In this document: piece by piece, positions 43,258 through 51,988 of the stretch
How positions within the stretch are numbered: the stretch's first letter is position 1
Layout of the letters: every line of letters starts with the position of its first letter
Assembly: GCA_964621165.1 (NCBI GenBank)
Contig: CAZULC010000004.1
Span: 91,046 to 155,045 of the forward strand
Direction: 5' to 3'
Source: UMGS1696 sp964621165
Lineage (GTDB): Bacteria > Bacillota > Clostridia > Oscillospirales > CAG-272
Length of the DNA stretch: 64,000 bases
Position numbers and translations under genes: made by a program
The notes under the pieces: generated by a model
Seen by the model: only the letters and a program-made list of their open reading frames with translations
Database searches by the model: none
Told to the model about the DNA's origin: nothing

Positions 43258-43986
43258 ATGGAATCATTTTCAAAATCAACCAAAGCCCAGCTCGGGGCGG
43301 AGGTAATCAAAAAAAAATGCTGCCGACATACCATGTCCGACGTGATGTCGTTAAGTGACAGAAAAAGCGAGGACAACAGCGCGGTTATGGGTGAAGTTTT
43401 CGACAAATGCCGGTGCGACGGGTGCAAATCGGTTTTTGTACGGGGAATATTCAATCTCTACGGTTCGGTAACTGACCCGAAAAAGCAGTACCACCTCGAC
43501 TTGTCATTCAAGCATGAACCGGAAGCGGCAGTCATGGCAGAAATTCTCGACGGGCTTGGATTTTACTTTCATAGAATCAAACGGCGGGAGAGACACATTC
43601 TCTACCTCAAGGAAAGCGCGGCAATCGAGGACTTTCTTGTCTTCATAGGTGCGCAGACGGCAGCATTTGAAGTTATGAACTCAAAAATCGTCAGAGAAAT
43701 CTCAAACTCCGCCAACCGTCAAGTGAACTGCGACACGGCAAACATCGAAAAATCAGTGGCTTCACGGAAAAAATACGCCGAAGCCGTAAAAAAGCTGAAC
43801 GACAGCGGCAGAATCAATACTTTGTCCGACGAGCTGAGGGAAACCGCGCGGCTTGTGGCTGAAAACGAACAGTACACCCTCGCCGACCTTGGACGAATGC
43901 TGAATCCGCCCGTATCAAAGTCCGGAGTTCGGCACAGACTATTGAAAATACTGGAATACGCCCGCCTTGACGAGCAAAATGAATGA
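43258..43986 (+). CDS. whiA: WhiA-like sporulation/cell-division regulator, short form
   Basis: 242 residues instead of about 310. The N-terminal cap (CCRHTMSDVMSLS) is followed at once by CDGCKSVFVRGIFNLYGSVT, the start of the second LAGLIDADG half; the first half, about 75 residues, is missing. The remaining half (YLKESAAIEDFLVFIGAQ), the REISNSANRQVNCDTAN linker and the C-terminal HTH (YTLADLGRMLNPPVSKSGVR) are intact. WhiA controls division and chromosome segregation genes in Firmicutes. The usual neighbours rapZ and yvcK are not here. Confidence 0.85.
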   Translation: MESFSKSTKAQLGAEVIKKKCCRHTMSDVMSLSDRKSEDNSAVMGEVFDKCRCDGCKSVFVRGIFNLYGSVTDPKKQYHLDLSFKHEPEAAVMAEILDGLGFYFHRIKRRERHILYLKESAAIEDFLVFIGAQTAAFEVMNSKIVREISNSANRQVNCDTANIEKSVASRKKYAEAVKKLNDSGRINTLSDELRETARLVAENEQYTLADLGRMLNPPVSKSGVRHRLLKILEYARLDEQNE

Positions 43987-43997
43987 GGAGGACAGTC

Positions 43998-46900
43998 GTG
44001 GGTTTTGTACATCTGCATCTTCACAGCGAATACAGCCTTCTCGACGGAGCCTGCCGGATCCGCGACATTCCTAAAGCAGCGAAGGAAGCGGGACACAACG
44101 CCGTAGCCCTAACCGACCACGGAGTAATGTACGGAGCCGCTGCGTTCTACAAAGCCTGCCGGGCCGAGGAAATCAAGCCGATTATAGGGTGCGAGGTCTA
44201 CATGGCAAGGCGGAGCATGTACGACAGGGATAAGGAATACGACTCCGGAAGCTGTCACATGATTCTGCTGGTAAAAAACAAAGCGGGATGGCAGAATCTC
44301 ATCTACCTTGTATCAAAGGGCTTCACCGACGGCTTTTACTCTAAACCAAGAATCGACACGGATCTTCTTTTAAAGCACACGGAAGGTCTTGTCTGTCTGT
44401 CCGCCTGCCTTGCCGGATACATTCCCCGGTGCATTGTGGCAGGGGAGTATAAAAAAGCGGAGGATTACGCCGTAAAACTGGACGAAGCCTTTGGCAGGGG
44501 TAACTTTTACCTCGAGATTCAGGACCACGGACTCAGCGACGACCCGGTGGTGAACGAGGGAATCCGTGCAATTTCCGAAAAAACGGGAATCCCAATGGTC
44601 TGCACAAACGACGTCCACTACATCAAAAAATCCGACGCCCGGATTCAGTCCGTCCTCATGTGCATCCAGACTAACAGCGTCATCACCAACGGAAAGCCAA
44701 TCGGGTTTGAGACCGACGAATTCTACTACAAGTCCACTGAAGAGATGGAGAAACTGTTCTCAGTCTACGAGGGAGCGGTGGAAAACACCCAGAAAATCGC
44801 GGACATGTGCGACTTCGAGATGGAGTTCGGCAAAACAAAGCTCCCGCGATACAAGCCCGAGGGCGGTATGAACCCCACGGAATACCTGAAAAAGTTAGCA
44901 TATGAGGGACTGGAGGACAGAATCCGCAGGGGACACATTATTTTCAGCGAAAAATACCCACGGGAGGTCTACGAAAGCCGGATTGAGTATGAGCTGGGAG
45001 TCATTTCCAAAATGGGCTACAGCGAGTATTATCTGATAGTGTGGGACTTCGTTCACCACGCGAAAAGCGTCGGAATCCCAGTAGGACCGGGACGGGGTTC
45101 GGGTGCGGGATCCATCGTGGCGTACCTCATTGGAATCACCGACATCGATTCAATCAAGTTCGACCTCTTGTTCGAGCGTTTTCTCAATCCCGAGCGGGTG
45201 AGCATGCCTGACTTTGACATCGACTTCTGCTACGACCGTCGGGATGAGGTAATAGAATATGTCAAGCAAAAGTACGGAGACGACCATATTTCGCAGATAG
45301 TGACCTTCGGAACCCTTGCGGCAAGAGCGGCTGTCCGTGACGTGGGCCGTGCGATGGGAATGTCATACAGCGACGTCGACGTTGTGGCCAAGCTCATACC
45401 CCGGGATCTGCACATCACCCTCGAAAAGGCCTTGCAGAATCCTGACCTGAGAAGCCTATATGACGACGACCCAAAGGTGAAAGAGCTTATTGACACATCA
45501 CTTGCAATAGAGGGAATGCCCCGTCACGCCTCAACCCATGCGGCAGGTGTGGTAATCACAGAAGATCCGGTTATCTCCTACGTTCCGGTTTCCGTGAACA
45601 ACGGTGTTGTCGTGACCCAGTTCGACATGGAGACAATTGCCGAGATGGGACTGTTGAAGTTCGACTTCTTAGCCCTCAGGTACCTGACGATAATCAAAAA
45701 CGCCGAGGACCAGATCAAGGAAAACGAGCCGGACTTCGATATTTCTACGGTTGACATAACTGACTCCGCCACCTATGACACAATCTGCGAGGGAAGTTGC
45801 AACGGTGTGTTCCAGCTTGAGTCCGCCGGTATGAAGCAGATGCTGACCCAGCTCAGGCCTCGCACCCTCGACGACATCATAGCCGCCATAGCACTCTACC
45901 GCCCGGGACCCATGGACTCCATCCCGAAGTACATCGAAGCCCGCCACGACAGGTCGAAGATTCACTACTGCACCCCCAAGCTAGCGCCAATTTTAGACGT
46001 AACCTACGGCTGTATCGTGTATCAGGAGCAGGTTATGCAGATTTTCCGGGAAATTGCCGGATATTCCTTCGGTCACGCGGATGTGGTGCGGAGAGCAATC
46101 GCCAAGAAAAAACAGAACGTCCTCGAGAGCGAAAGACAGGCGTTCATCGACGGTGCTGTGGCTCAGGGAATCGACGAGGCGGACGCGGTGAAACTGTTTG
46201 AGGACATTGTGTCATTTGCAAACTACGCCTTCAACAAGTCCCACGCGGCGGCTTACGCGGTTCTGTCCTTCCGCACGGCTTACCTCAAGACCCACTACCC
46301 ACGTGAATACGAGAGCGCGCTTCTCACCTCGGTCATGTCCTCGTCGGAAAAACTGTCGGAATATATCGCCGACTGCGCAAAGCAGGGAATCAAAGTCCTT
46401 CCGCCGGACATCAACAAAAGCCGCTCATACTTCCATGTGGATCGAAGCGACGGCTGCTCAATCAGGTTCGGACTGTCCGCACTCAAGGGATTAGGCGCGG
46501 CTCTGGTTGAAAAAATAGTCGACGAGAGGGACAGAAACGGCGGGTATGCTTCATTTGACGACTTCATCGAACGCGCTGGATCTGACATGAACAAACGCCA
46601 GCTCGAGATGTTCATCAAATCCGGTTCGCTTGACTGTCTCGGAGTCTGCCGGAGTCGGCTGCTGGCGGTATACGAAAGCGTTCTCGACAAACATATTGCA
46701 CCCGCTGAGAAAAACGCGAACCAAATGAGTCTGTTCGACAGCCTGACAAAGGCGGAACTCCCCAAGCGGACGAAAATCGAGTACCCCGACCTTCCGGACT
46801 TTTCATCCCGGGACAAGCTCATGCTGGAGAAGGAGAGCTGCGGACTCTACCTCACCGGACACATGCTCGACGACTACAGGCTCCACATGGCGGAACTGCA

Positions 46901-47672
46901 GATAGACAAAATCGCCGAAATAAAGGCCTTTTTCAAGGATGAGAGCGGGGAAGACGAAAGCGAAGAAGATTCTCCTGCCGTGGAAATCGGGGAAACCGAG
47001 GCCAAAAAAACCTACGCCGACCGCTCTCGTGTGCTTATTGTGGGATGCGTGACGAAAATCACCAACAAGGCTACAAAAGCCGGTGACAGAATGTCATTTG
47101 TCAACGTAGAGGACTATACCTCGTCCATGGAAGTTCTGGTGTTCCCGAAGGTATTGCAGAAATTCGGTTATCTTCTGACATACGACGCGGCACTCGCCAT
47201 GACCGGGAGCCTGAGCGTGCGTGAAAACGAGGACGTGAAGCTGCTCTGCGACAGGATAATCCCATTGTCAACTGACGAAGAAATGAAGAAAAACGGCGGC
47301 GGTAAAATGTTGTCGGCGGACTACACGGACAGGTTCGAGAAACGTCAGCCAAGTCCGGCTCAGTCCAAGGAGGAGATGCCCGTGCACACGTCATATGAAA
47401 AAATGCGTCAGGTTCTGACTCCGGCAAAATCAACGCAGAATCCGGCATCATCCCGTCCGTCAAAGCTGTACCTGCGGCTGGACTTGGAAGGCTCGGAAAA
47501 ATTCAGGCGGGCTGAGGCAATCTGCGCCATATTCGATGGAGACATCCCGGCGGTGTTTTATTCCTCGGAGAAAAAGAAGTACCTGACCCCGCCCCGTATG
47601 ATAAATCCGACTCCATTTGTCGTTAGCGAATTAAAGGAGCTTTTAGGGGAAGAAAACGTTGTTTTAAGGTAA
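43998..47672 (+). CDS. dnaE: DNA polymerase III alpha subunit DnaE
   Basis: Replicative polymerase subunit, 1224 residues. I chose GTG 43998, giving MGFVHLHLHSEYSLLDG, with GAGGAGG at 43986-43991; the ATG at 43983 lies ahead of that site. Domains in order: PHP (HLHLHSEYS, DHGVMYG), palm with catalytic MPDFDIDFCYDRRDEV and GPGRGSGAGS, thumb/fingers (QLESAGMKQML, YQEQVMQIF, NYAFNKSHAAAYA), HhH region and OB fold (LIVGCVTKITNKATKAGDRM). An acidic insert of about 25 residues (DESGEDESEED) precedes the OB fold and a roughly 150-residue tail follows it. Confidence 0.97.
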   Translation: MGFVHLHLHSEYSLLDGACRIRDIPKAAKEAGHNAVALTDHGVMYGAAAFYKACRAEEIKPIIGCEVYMARRSMYDRDKEYDSGSCHMILLVKNKAGWQNLIYLVSKGFTDGFYSKPRIDTDLLLKHTEGLVCLSACLAGYIPRCIVAGEYKKAEDYAVKLDEAFGRGNFYLEIQDHGLSDDPVVNEGIRAISEKTGIPMVCTNDVHYIKKSDARIQSVLMCIQTNSVITNGKPIGFETDEFYYKSTEEMEKLFSVYEGAVENTQKIADMCDFEMEFGKTKLPRYKPEGGMNPTEYLKKLAYEGLEDRIRRGHIIFSEKYPREVYESRIEYELGVISKMGYSEYYLIVWDFVHHAKSVGIPVGPGRGSGAGSIVAYLIGITDIDSIKFDLLFERFLNPERVSMPDFDIDFCYDRRDEVIEYVKQKYGDDHISQIVTFGTLAARAAVRDVGRAMGMSYSDVDVVAKLIPRDLHITLEKALQNPDLRSLYDDDPKVKELIDTSLAIEGMPRHASTHAAGVVITEDPVISYVPVSVNNGVVVTQFDMETIAEMGLLKFDFLALRYLTIIKNAEDQIKENEPDFDISTVDITDSATYDTICEGSCNGVFQLESAGMKQMLTQLRPRTLDDIIAAIALYRPGPMDSIPKYIEARHDRSKIHYCTPKLAPILDVTYGCIVYQEQVMQIFREIAGYSFGHADVVRRAIAKKKQNVLESERQAFIDGAVAQGIDEADAVKLFEDIVSFANYAFNKSHAAAYAVLSFRTAYLKTHYPREYESALLTSVMSSSEKLSEYIADCAKQGIKVLPPDINKSRSYFHVDRSDGCSIRFGLSALKGLGAALVEKIVDERDRNGGYASFDDFIERAGSDMNKRQLEMFIKSGSLDCLGVCRSRLLAVYESVLDKHIAPAEKNANQMSLFDSLTKAELPKRTKIEYPDLPDFSSRDKLMLEKESCGLYLTGHMLDDYRLHMAELQIDKIAEIKAFFKDESGEDESEEDSPAVEIGETEAKKTYADRSRVLIVGCVTKITNKATKAGDRMSFVNVEDYTSSMEVLVFPKVLQKFGYLLTYDAALAMTGSLSVRENEDVKLLCDRIIPLSTDEEMKKNGGGKMLSADYTDRFEKRQPSPAQSKEEMPVHTSYEKMRQVLTPAKSTQNPASSRPSKLYLRLDLEGSEKFRRAEAICAIFDGDIPAVFYSSEKKKYLTPPRMINPTPFVVSELKELLGEENVVLR

Positions 47673-47720
47673 AAAATACCAAATATTAATAAATTATCAG
47701 CTTAAAAGAGAATGTTGTTA

Positions 47721-47749
47721 ATGACAAATTCAAAATTAAAGTGTATAAT
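47721..47749 (+). promoter_or_regulatory. Promoter of the class A PBP gene
   Basis: ATGACA (47721-47726), 17-base spacer, TATAAT (47744-47749). Confidence 0.65.
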
Positions 47750-47784
47750 AGCTTAAAATTTCTAAGAAAGGCTTAGATTCACAT

Positions 47785-50622
47785 ATGAGTCAGAACGATA
47801 CGACGCGAGTCGGATGGGGGACGGAAGTTCTCCGGGTTTTGCGCATAATCGGAAGGGTTCTGTTCAAGATTTTTTCATATTTCATGAACATTCTGCTGAC
47901 CGTGCTGCTTATCGGACTTATAACCGGCGTTATTGTATGTACGGTTTTCGCCATATACGTCAATAACTACCTCGACCTCGAAATCGACCCGTCCATCATA
48001 GTTAACGTCAACCGGGACTCGGCTACGCGGATTTATTACATTGCCTACGATACTCCGGAAGACAGGCTTAACCGAAACGGCACGCCCATTGAAATCGAGG
48101 ACCAGCAGCTCTCGGCGGCGGACAACAAAATAGCCGTCTCCATCGATCAGGTTCCCGATAACCTCATCAACGCCTTTATAGCCGTGGAGGACAAGCGTTT
48201 CAGGGAGCACAACGGCGTTGACTGGACAACCACCGCGAAGGCTGTTTTTAAGTTCATCTTCGGCGGAAGCGGCGGCGGCTCCACTATCACCCAGCAGCTT
48301 ATCAAAAACGTCACAGGCGAGGACGCGGTCACGATTCAGCGAAAGGTTGAGGAGATTTTCCGCGCCATGAATCTCGAGAAGGTGAAGAGCAAGAGCGAAA
48401 TTCTCGAGTCCTACATGAACGTAATCTACCTCGGTCAGAGTCAGTACGGCGTACAGCAGGCTGCAAACTATTATTTTGACAAGGATGTGTCGGAGCTGTC
48501 GTTGGTTGAATGCGCTGCAATTGCGGCAATCGTGAAGAACCCCTCCCAGTACAACCCCGAGTCCCATGAAGAGGACTTTTATGTCTATGACGCGTCCGGC
48601 GAGCATGTCATTGACGAGGAAACCGGAGAATGGCTCAAGCGGCGCGGAAACAAATCCAGACGCGATACGGTTCTCGAGCTTATGAAGGAGCAGGGATACA
48701 TCACGGCGGCTGAATGTGCCGAAGCTCAGGCGACTCCACTGGTGCTGGCTTCCCACGGCGACGACGATGAGGAACAGCTTGGCGAGGGCATGACGCTCTA
48801 CAACTGGTACACCGAATCCATGATCACGGATCTCGCAAATGATCTGGCTGAGTATTACGGCATAGAATACAAGGCCGCCAACAACATGATTTACTATGGC
48901 GGTTATAAAATATATATTCCCATGGACCCGAAAGTTCAGGACACCCTTGAGGAAGTCTACACTAACGACACACAGTACTTCCCCTCAACCGGCACCGGAC
49001 TTCAGCCCCAGTCAGCCTGCGTGGTGTGCGATCCGGCTACAAATGACGTTTTAGGAATCGTTGGCGGACGTGGAATCAAGACCATCAACCGCGGAACCAA
49101 CCGAGCTTCAGTCGCCACAAGACCGCCGGGATCATCTATCAAGCCTCTGTCAGTGTACGCTCCTGCGCTTGACGCAGGAATCATCACCTACGGCTCGGTA
49201 ATTGACGACTCCCCTGTTATGTTCACCCGTTACGACTACGGAAACGGCGTCTACGGCTACGACCCATACCCCCAGAACTACCCTGTAGGCTACCGCGGAC
49301 TGACTACAATACACGACGCGATAAGACGTTCGGTCAACACCGTGGCTATGAAGGTACTGCAGATGTACGGCATCGAAAATTCCTTCAACTTCATGAAGAA
49401 CCAGCTTGAGTTCGACAGCCTGATTGAATCCGCCACAAAGTCAAACGGCGAGCAAATCTCGGACATGGGTCTTGCGGCGCTCGCTCTCGGTCAGCCACAC
49501 TACGGCGTTACCCTGCTTGAAATGACCGCCGGATATGAAATATTCAACAACCACGGAGTGTTCAATAGTCCCAACCTTTATATTAAAGTTATCGACGCGG
49601 AAGGCAACGTGATTCTCGATCGGGAAAACAGCGAATCCAAGATTGTTATCAAGGACGAAACCGCGTCAATTATGACAATAATGCTTCAGGAAGTCATGGA
49701 CAGTGGTACAGGTACGAGCTGCACTCTGAGATATTCTGTCGACGTTGCAGGCAAAACTGGTACGACAACTGCAGACTTCGACCGCTACTTCGTTGGCTAC
49801 ACACCTTACTACACATGTGGAGTTTGGACAGGCTACGACATGAACCAGTCACTCAGTGCATTTAGCGAAAACCCGTCACTTGTAGTATGGGATAAAGTAA
49901 TGACCTTGCTCCACCAGGAGTATATAGATGAAGCGGCAAATGGCGGTGAACCTCTGAAAACTTTCGAGATATCGCCAGGCGTTATCGAAGCCGTCTACTG
50001 CCTCGATTCGGGCAAGCTCCCCACGGATACCTGTCAGCTGGATCCACGCGGAAGCTGGAGACGTGAGACCGGCTACTTTACCCGTGAGACCGTTCCCACC
50101 GAATATTGCGATGTACACGTTCTCGTAAAGCGCGACAACACCACAGGACTTATAGCAGGTTCATATTGCGACGACTCCAATTGCTCATACATCGCGCTGA
50201 TCCGTGAGGAAAACCGCAACTTCCCCATGCAGATTTACATCGCTGACGCACAGTACACCTATCGTGATTTGCCGTCAGGAGTAAGTCCCGGAGGCTTGGG
50301 CGAGCCTTTCTACGTCAACACACTGATTTCCGGAACCTATGTTGGCTCCTGTTACGTCGAAAATCCTGTGAACGGCTATTGTTACCTCCACACGGACTAC
50401 GGAACGACCGAGAACAGCGACTCCACTGAATCAATAGATGATGAAAATGATGAAACCAGTCTGGGAGACGATACTCAGACAGATAACACTGGTGAAGAAA
50501 CCACGGAAACCGATGTAACCGACGAAAATACCGAAGGCTACATTCCACCTGAGCTCGACTTCGGAGAGGATGACTACTTCGACGAAGGATTCAGTGATAA
50601 TGACTTCGACTGGGAAGGATGA
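47785..50622 (+). CDS. Class A penicillin-binding protein (PBP1a-type)
   Basis: Bifunctional peptidoglycan synthase, 945 residues. Cytosolic tail, one membrane helix (NILLTVLLIGLITGVIV, about 35-58), glycosyltransferase 51 domain with catalytic Glu135 in AVEDKRFREHNGVDW and GGSTITQQLIKN, then the transpeptidase with SxxK at Ser450 (PPGSSIKPLS), SxN (RRSVNTVAM) and KTG at Lys657 (AGKTGTTTADFDRYFVGY). After a Cys-containing stretch (CQLDPRGSWRRE, YCDDSNCSY) the last 100 residues are an acidic Thr/Asp/Glu-rich low-complexity tail outside the membrane. Long for the family because of that tail. Confidence 0.95.
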   Translation: MSQNDTTRVGWGTEVLRVLRIIGRVLFKIFSYFMNILLTVLLIGLITGVIVCTVFAIYVNNYLDLEIDPSIIVNVNRDSATRIYYIAYDTPEDRLNRNGTPIEIEDQQLSAADNKIAVSIDQVPDNLINAFIAVEDKRFREHNGVDWTTTAKAVFKFIFGGSGGGSTITQQLIKNVTGEDAVTIQRKVEEIFRAMNLEKVKSKSEILESYMNVIYLGQSQYGVQQAANYYFDKDVSELSLVECAAIAAIVKNPSQYNPESHEEDFYVYDASGEHVIDEETGEWLKRRGNKSRRDTVLELMKEQGYITAAECAEAQATPLVLASHGDDDEEQLGEGMTLYNWYTESMITDLANDLAEYYGIEYKAANNMIYYGGYKIYIPMDPKVQDTLEEVYTNDTQYFPSTGTGLQPQSACVVCDPATNDVLGIVGGRGIKTINRGTNRASVATRPPGSSIKPLSVYAPALDAGIITYGSVIDDSPVMFTRYDYGNGVYGYDPYPQNYPVGYRGLTTIHDAIRRSVNTVAMKVLQMYGIENSFNFMKNQLEFDSLIESATKSNGEQISDMGLAALALGQPHYGVTLLEMTAGYEIFNNHGVFNSPNLYIKVIDAEGNVILDRENSESKIVIKDETASIMTIMLQEVMDSGTGTSCTLRYSVDVAGKTGTTTADFDRYFVGYTPYYTCGVWTGYDMNQSLSAFSENPSLVVWDKVMTLLHQEYIDEAANGGEPLKTFEISPGVIEAVYCLDSGKLPTDTCQLDPRGSWRRETGYFTRETVPTEYCDVHVLVKRDNTTGLIAGSYCDDSNCSYIALIREENRNFPMQIYIADAQYTYRDLPSGVSPGGLGEPFYVNTLISGTYVGSCYVENPVNGYCYLHTDYGTTENSDSTESIDDENDETSLGDDTQTDNTGEETTETDVTDENTEGYIPPELDFGEDDYFDEGFSDNDFDWEG

Positions 50623-50630
50623 CAGTTTAT

Positions 50631-50712
50631 AAAACCAAATGAGGTTATACTTTGGAGATTCCGCTTTCGGAAACTCAGGGACACAGCCAGCTGACCTCGG
50701 GTTTTGGTTTAT
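50631..50712 (+). other. Long-stem structured intergenic element, unclassified
   Basis: AAACCAAA and GAGGT pair with ACCTC and TTTGGTTT across about 80 bases, enclosing a GAG/CTC plus TTCC/GGAA hairpin. It lies 9 bases past the PBP gene and ends in a T-rich arm, so it may be a terminator-like or regulatory RNA. No known riboswitch class is recognised. Confidence 0.4.
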
Positions 50713-50739
50713 AGCACACTATGTCGCCGTCATAAATTC

Positions 50740-50776
50740 AAAAATCACTTCATAAGATAATTGTGGGGTGATTTTT
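50740..50776 (+). promoter_or_regulatory. Hairpin covering the ribosome binding site of the next gene
   Basis: AAAAATCAC (50740-50748) pairs with GTGATTTTT (50768-50776). The right arm contains most of the GGGGTGA ribosome binding site and the first base of the TTG start, so the fold would block translation; the T run also makes it terminator-like. Confidence 0.5.
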
Positions 50777-51297
50777 TGATTAAAAGAATCAAGCATGAAA
50801 TAAAGTTCATCGGCGAGAATATTCCCGTGATTCTGCTGGGAACGTTCGTGTGCTGTATCGGAGGAATTCTGCTCTGGGTCAGCGGCGGAAGCGGGTGGTA
50901 CTGCGTCTACGCGTTGAGTCACGGACATATTCCATCCCTTGCGGCACTGTTTCTTGTGTGGTTTGCGGTCTACGGCTTGTGCGGAGCTGTCATGGCACTG
51001 TCCTGCCTCTGGGACCGCACATCACTGGCACAGTCCTTTCATGAGCTGTCGGGAATGAAGGCGGCCTGTCTCGGTGGGGCAGGGTACCTGATGATGCTGT
51101 CGTGGTACGCGGTATTCTTCTGCACAAGGCTGATTTTCTTCTCCGCGGCGCTGCTTGTTCTGTCGTTTTTGTGCTACGGAGCCATACTGTTTATCCTCAG
51201 AAAGCGTTTTCTTCTGCTTACTTTAGCCCTGATTCTCATTGAAATCATCCAGCTATGCTTCATATGTTTCAATTTTTCGTTCTGTTTGTTAAAATAG
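50776..51297 (+). CDS. Integral membrane protein of unknown function
   Basis: 173 residues starting at TTG with GGGGTGA five bases upstream; the frame continues upstream but without a start. Four or five membrane segments (IPVILLGTFVCCIGGILLW, ALFLVWFAVYGLCGAVM, MMLSWYAVFFCTRLIFF, ALLVLSFLCYGAILFIL, LALILIEIIQLCFICF) and several cysteines. No family recognised. A hairpin overlaps its initiation region. Confidence 0.6.
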   Translation: MIKRIKHEIKFIGENIPVILLGTFVCCIGGILLWVSGGSGWYCVYALSHGHIPSLAALFLVWFAVYGLCGAVMALSCLWDRTSLAQSFHELSGMKAACLGGAGYLMMLSWYAVFFCTRLIFFSAALLVLSFLCYGAILFILRKRFLLLTLALILIEIIQLCFICFNFSFCLLK

Positions 51298-51320
51298 TAT
51301 AAATAATGCGCGATTTACTC

Positions 51321-51349
51321 TTGACTTTTCTGGTTATCTGTAGTATAAT
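51321..51349 (+). promoter_or_regulatory. Promoter of the DUF4430 lipoprotein gene
   Basis: TTGACT (51321-51326), 17-base spacer, TATAAT (51344-51349). Confidence 0.8.
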
Positions 51350-51394
51350 GGAAGAGGTTAAAAAATATTTCACTTCATTTGGAGGTTCAAAAAA

Positions 51395-51853
51395 ATGAAA
51401 AAACTCAGAGTTGCGGCACTCATGCTTGCAATGCTGCTCCTCACTTTAACCATGGCAGCATGCAACAGTGCGGATAAGGTCAGCGTAAACTGCAATGTAT
51501 CCGTAATGGTAAACGACGAATACATTGTTGACAACTATGCATACACTGTTACCGGCACAAGTGAAAACCCGCCCACAGTTCTTCAGGCAGTCCGTGAAGC
51601 ATGTCAGGCTCTCGATATCGCTACCGAGGTAGACGACGCAGGACTCAGCTTACTGTCAGTTACATCCGACGGCGAAACATACGCTAACGGTAACGACGAC
51701 GAAAACATGTATATGTGGCTCTACACAGTTGACGGCGTGGAACCCGACAGCGGCAGAGCAGGCACAAACACCGTTCAGGAAGGCCAATCCATTTGCTTCA
51801 CATTCCACGCTGAACCCATCAATCCTCAGGAATTCTCTGACGGCGATGAATAA
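51395..51853 (+). CDS. DUF4430-domain lipoprotein
   Basis: Lipoprotein of 152 residues: signal with lipobox TMAAC (Cys23), then a single domain with TVTGTSENPPTVLQAVREAC, DDENMYMWLYTVDGVEPDSG and VQEGQSICFTFHAEP, the pattern of DUF4430 (transcobalamin-like C-terminal domain). Such proteins may bind a small ligand such as a corrinoid at the surface; unproven here. GGAGG upstream of the ATG. Its own promoter and terminator frame it. Confidence 0.82.
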   Translation: MKKLRVAALMLAMLLLTLTMAACNSADKVSVNCNVSVMVNDEYIVDNYAYTVTGTSENPPTVLQAVREACQALDIATEVDDAGLSLLSVTSDGETYANGNDDENMYMWLYTVDGVEPDSGRAGTNTVQEGQSICFTFHAEPINPQEFSDGDE

Positions 51854-51862
51854 TCTAGTCAT

Positions 51863-51900
51863 AAAGGCTGCGGCTGATTCAGTTGGTCGCGGCTTTTTCT
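51863..51900 (+). terminator. Intrinsic terminator
   Basis: GCTGCG (51867-51872) pairs with CGCGGC (51888-51893), extended by A-T pairs, followed by TTTTTCTTT. Confidence 0.75.
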
Positions 51901-51914
51901 TTACACAAAATTCA

Positions 51915-51943
51915 TTGACAAGCGCTGGCAGGTCGTGTATAAT
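51915..51943 (+). promoter_or_regulatory. Promoter of the GxGYxYP-family gene
   Basis: TTGACA (51915-51920), 17-base spacer, TATAAT (51938-51943). Confidence 0.8.
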
Positions 51944-51988
51944 AAGCTGAAAAACAACGAAATCCAGCGAAAATAATGGAGGACAAAT

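Noticed and set aside
43983..43997. ATG 43983 as dnaE start
   Set aside because: The GAGGAGG site lies downstream of that ATG and immediately before GTG 43998, which also gives the usual DnaE N-terminus.
50639..50752. 37-residue ORF starting MRLYFGDSAFG
   Set aside because: No ribosome binding site and it lies wholly within strong inverted repeats; the RNA structure explains the region better.
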